Below, in pieces: positions 63,198 through 64,000 of a DNA stretch of 64,000 nt. The notes under the pieces are model-generated. The model made no database searches and had not been told where the DNA came from. It saw only the letters and a program-made list of their open reading frames with translations. The DNA is taken from contig NZ_JBPPLY010000015.1 in assembly GCF_051535215.1 (NCBI RefSeq), positions 13,908-77,907 of the forward strand. The letters are read 5' to 3'. Within the stretch, counting starts at the first letter, position 1. Every line of letters starts with the position of its first letter. This DNA is from Nitrobacter sp051535215 (GTDB taxonomy: Bacteria; Pseudomonadota; Alphaproteobacteria; Rhizobiales; Xanthobacteraceae). The translations under genes were made by a program, and so were the position numbers.

Positions 63198-63629
63198 GTG
63201 GCCTCTCAGTGGCGGTATCAGGTCAGGTTCGATGTAAACGATTCCGCTACCGCAGAGTCGATACGGAGACATGCGCGTGAACCGGCGCTCGCCGGTCTCT
63301 TCGATGTCCTCGCAAGACATCATGCCGTGCCGAAATGTCAGTTCGACGCCTTTTCGGAGTATGTCGCTGCAGCAGAAGGGCACGGTGTCGAGAGCTATCC
63401 GCTTTACCACTGGACCAAGGCGACGATCGAAGACCCGGCAAAGAAGGAAAAATATCTGAAATCCTTCACGCTCTATGTGGATGAGCGGGAAGTCTATGCC
63501 AAGGAGATTGCCGATGGCCTGGAGGCAGATCTGCTACCGCTCGCCGCGAGCGGGCTTATTGCGCGAGTCTCGAAATACGACACGAATCCCTCAAATAACC
63601 CTCAGCCGCCACAGCGCGGATTGGCGTGA
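63198..63629 (+). CDS. hypothetical protein, 143 aa
   Basis: Starts at GTG (GGAG about 12 bases upstream). It reads QWRYQVRFDVNDSATAESIR, FDVLARHHAVPKCQFDAFSE and YPLYHWTKATIEDPAKKEKY, ending with LIARVSKYDTNPSNN. Soluble, mixed alpha/beta, no signal. I believe relatives are common in Bradyrhizobium-type genomes and are annotated as hypothetical. The upstream open frame to 62874 is not protein-like. Function unknown. Confidence 0.65.
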   Translation: MASQWRYQVRFDVNDSATAESIRRHAREPALAGLFDVLARHHAVPKCQFDAFSEYVAAAEGHGVESYPLYHWTKATIEDPAKKEKYLKSFTLYVDEREVYAKEIADGLEADLLPLAASGLIARVSKYDTNPSNNPQPPQRGLA

Positions 63630-63671
63630 ATCGATCGGCTGCAAGCCGTCGCGGCGGAGTTTCTGTCGTCT

Positions 63672-64000
63672 TTAATCCCAGACGAGCGCGCCGCCGTTCT
63701 GATATTCGATGACGCGGGTCTCGAAAAAGTTCTTTTCCTTCTTGAGATCCATCGCCTCGCTCATCCACGGGAACGGGTTGTCGGCGTCGGCGAACACCGG
63801 CGCCAGTCCGAGTTGGGCGCAGCGGCGATTGGCGATGACGTGCATGTATGTTTCGCACAGCGTCGCGTTCAAGCCGAGGAATCCGCGTGGCATGGTGTCC
63901 CGTCCATACGCTGCTTCAAGATCGGCGGCGTTCTTCAGCATGGCGCGCACCTCTTCCTGGAAGGATTTAGTCCAGAGATGAGGGTTCTCGATCTTGATCT
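63672..64000 (-). CDS. nrdB: ribonucleotide reductase class I beta subunit (partial)
   Basis: The C-terminal 108 codons of the radical-bearing subunit; the gene continues beyond the right edge. Recognisable parts are IENPHLWTKSFQEEV, TMPRGFLGLNATLCETYMHV, IANRRCAQLGL and the terminal FFETRVIEYQNGGALVWD. The conserved C-terminal tail, which binds the alpha subunit, is intact. The iron ligands and radical tyrosine lie outside the window. Confidence 0.93.
   Translation of the reverse strand, partial: IKIENPHLWTKSFQEEVRAMLKNAADLEAAYGRDTMPRGFLGLNATLCETYMHVIANRRCAQLGLAPVFADADNPFPWMSEAMDLKKEKNFFETRVIEYQNGGALVWD

Overview
The window is chromosomal DNA from a high-GC alphaproteobacterium. The best fit is the Bradyrhizobium/Rhodopseudomonas/Afipia group (Nitrobacteraceae, formerly Bradyrhizobiaceae). 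This rests on gene content and order (xseB-dxs-tlyA-23S rRNA methyltransferase, a formate dehydrogenase operon with its DUF genes, a small 40-aa membrane peptide) and on a familiar interspersed repeat. The assignment comes from recognising protein families, not from a database search.

Layout. 1-10.6 kb is a core block on the minus strand: a chemotaxis receptor, an RlmD-type RNA methyltransferase, TlyA, Dxs, XseB, a class II histone-deacetylase-like hydrolase, an enoyl-CoA hydratase and an acyl-CoA dehydrogenase. A tRNA-Gln(TTG) follows at 10.8 kb. From 11.7 to 32.9 kb lies one coherent functional unit, the machinery for a periplasmic, membrane-bound molybdenum- or tungsten-dependent formate dehydrogenase. 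It holds a divergent multi-[4Fe-4S] protein, five tightly coupled accessory genes (a degenerate biotin/lipoate-ligase-like protein and four DUF proteins), a helix-turn-helix/TorD fusion chaperone, a TAT-leader peptide, and FdhABC (catalytic, Fe-S and cytochrome b subunits). It also holds a TupABC tungstate-type ABC transporter, a TusA-like sulfur carrier, MoeA, MobB, FdhD, MobA and two further MoeA-like proteins, one fused to a periplasmic-binding-protein-like domain. The block is bracketed by two 100-bp direct repeats that are 98% identical (11006-11105 and 33361-33460). The first lies just beyond the tRNA and the second lies among gene relics (ISL3 transposase, glycosyltransferase), so the block may be a mobile or rearranged island.

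34.3-51 kb is envelope-oriented: an MscS/DUF3772 mechanosensitive channel, a 2272-aa Gly-rich autotransporter with about 28 imperfect repeats, an IalB-like protein, a convergent NarL-type response regulator and hybrid histidine kinase, a 693-aa exported protein of unknown function with a Cys/His hydrolase-like signature, and a VOC protein. 52.2-56.5 kb is a FecI-FecR-TonB receptor module. The receptor carries the N-terminal signalling domain, and two matching promoter-like sequences precede fecR and the receptor. 56.6-60.5 kb encodes a three-subunit PaoABC-like molybdenum hydroxylase (Mo, FAD/Fe-S and 2Fe-2S subunits), a second consumer of molybdenum cofactor. The window closes with a PAP2 phosphatase, a DUF2231 membrane protein, small uncharacterised genes, the 3' relic of a thiamine-pyrophosphate enzyme, and the 3' end of class I ribonucleotide reductase nrdB running off the right edge.

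How the genes work together. Tungstate or molybdate imported by TupABC would be inserted by MoeA and converted to the guanine dinucleotide form by MobA/MobB. FdhD, perhaps fed by TusA, would sulfurate it, the TorD fusion would guide it into FdhA, and the enzyme would be exported by TAT. FdhB and FdhC would pass formate electrons to quinone. The roles of the five coupled accessory genes and of the multi-Fe-S protein are not established and are the most interesting open question in the window.
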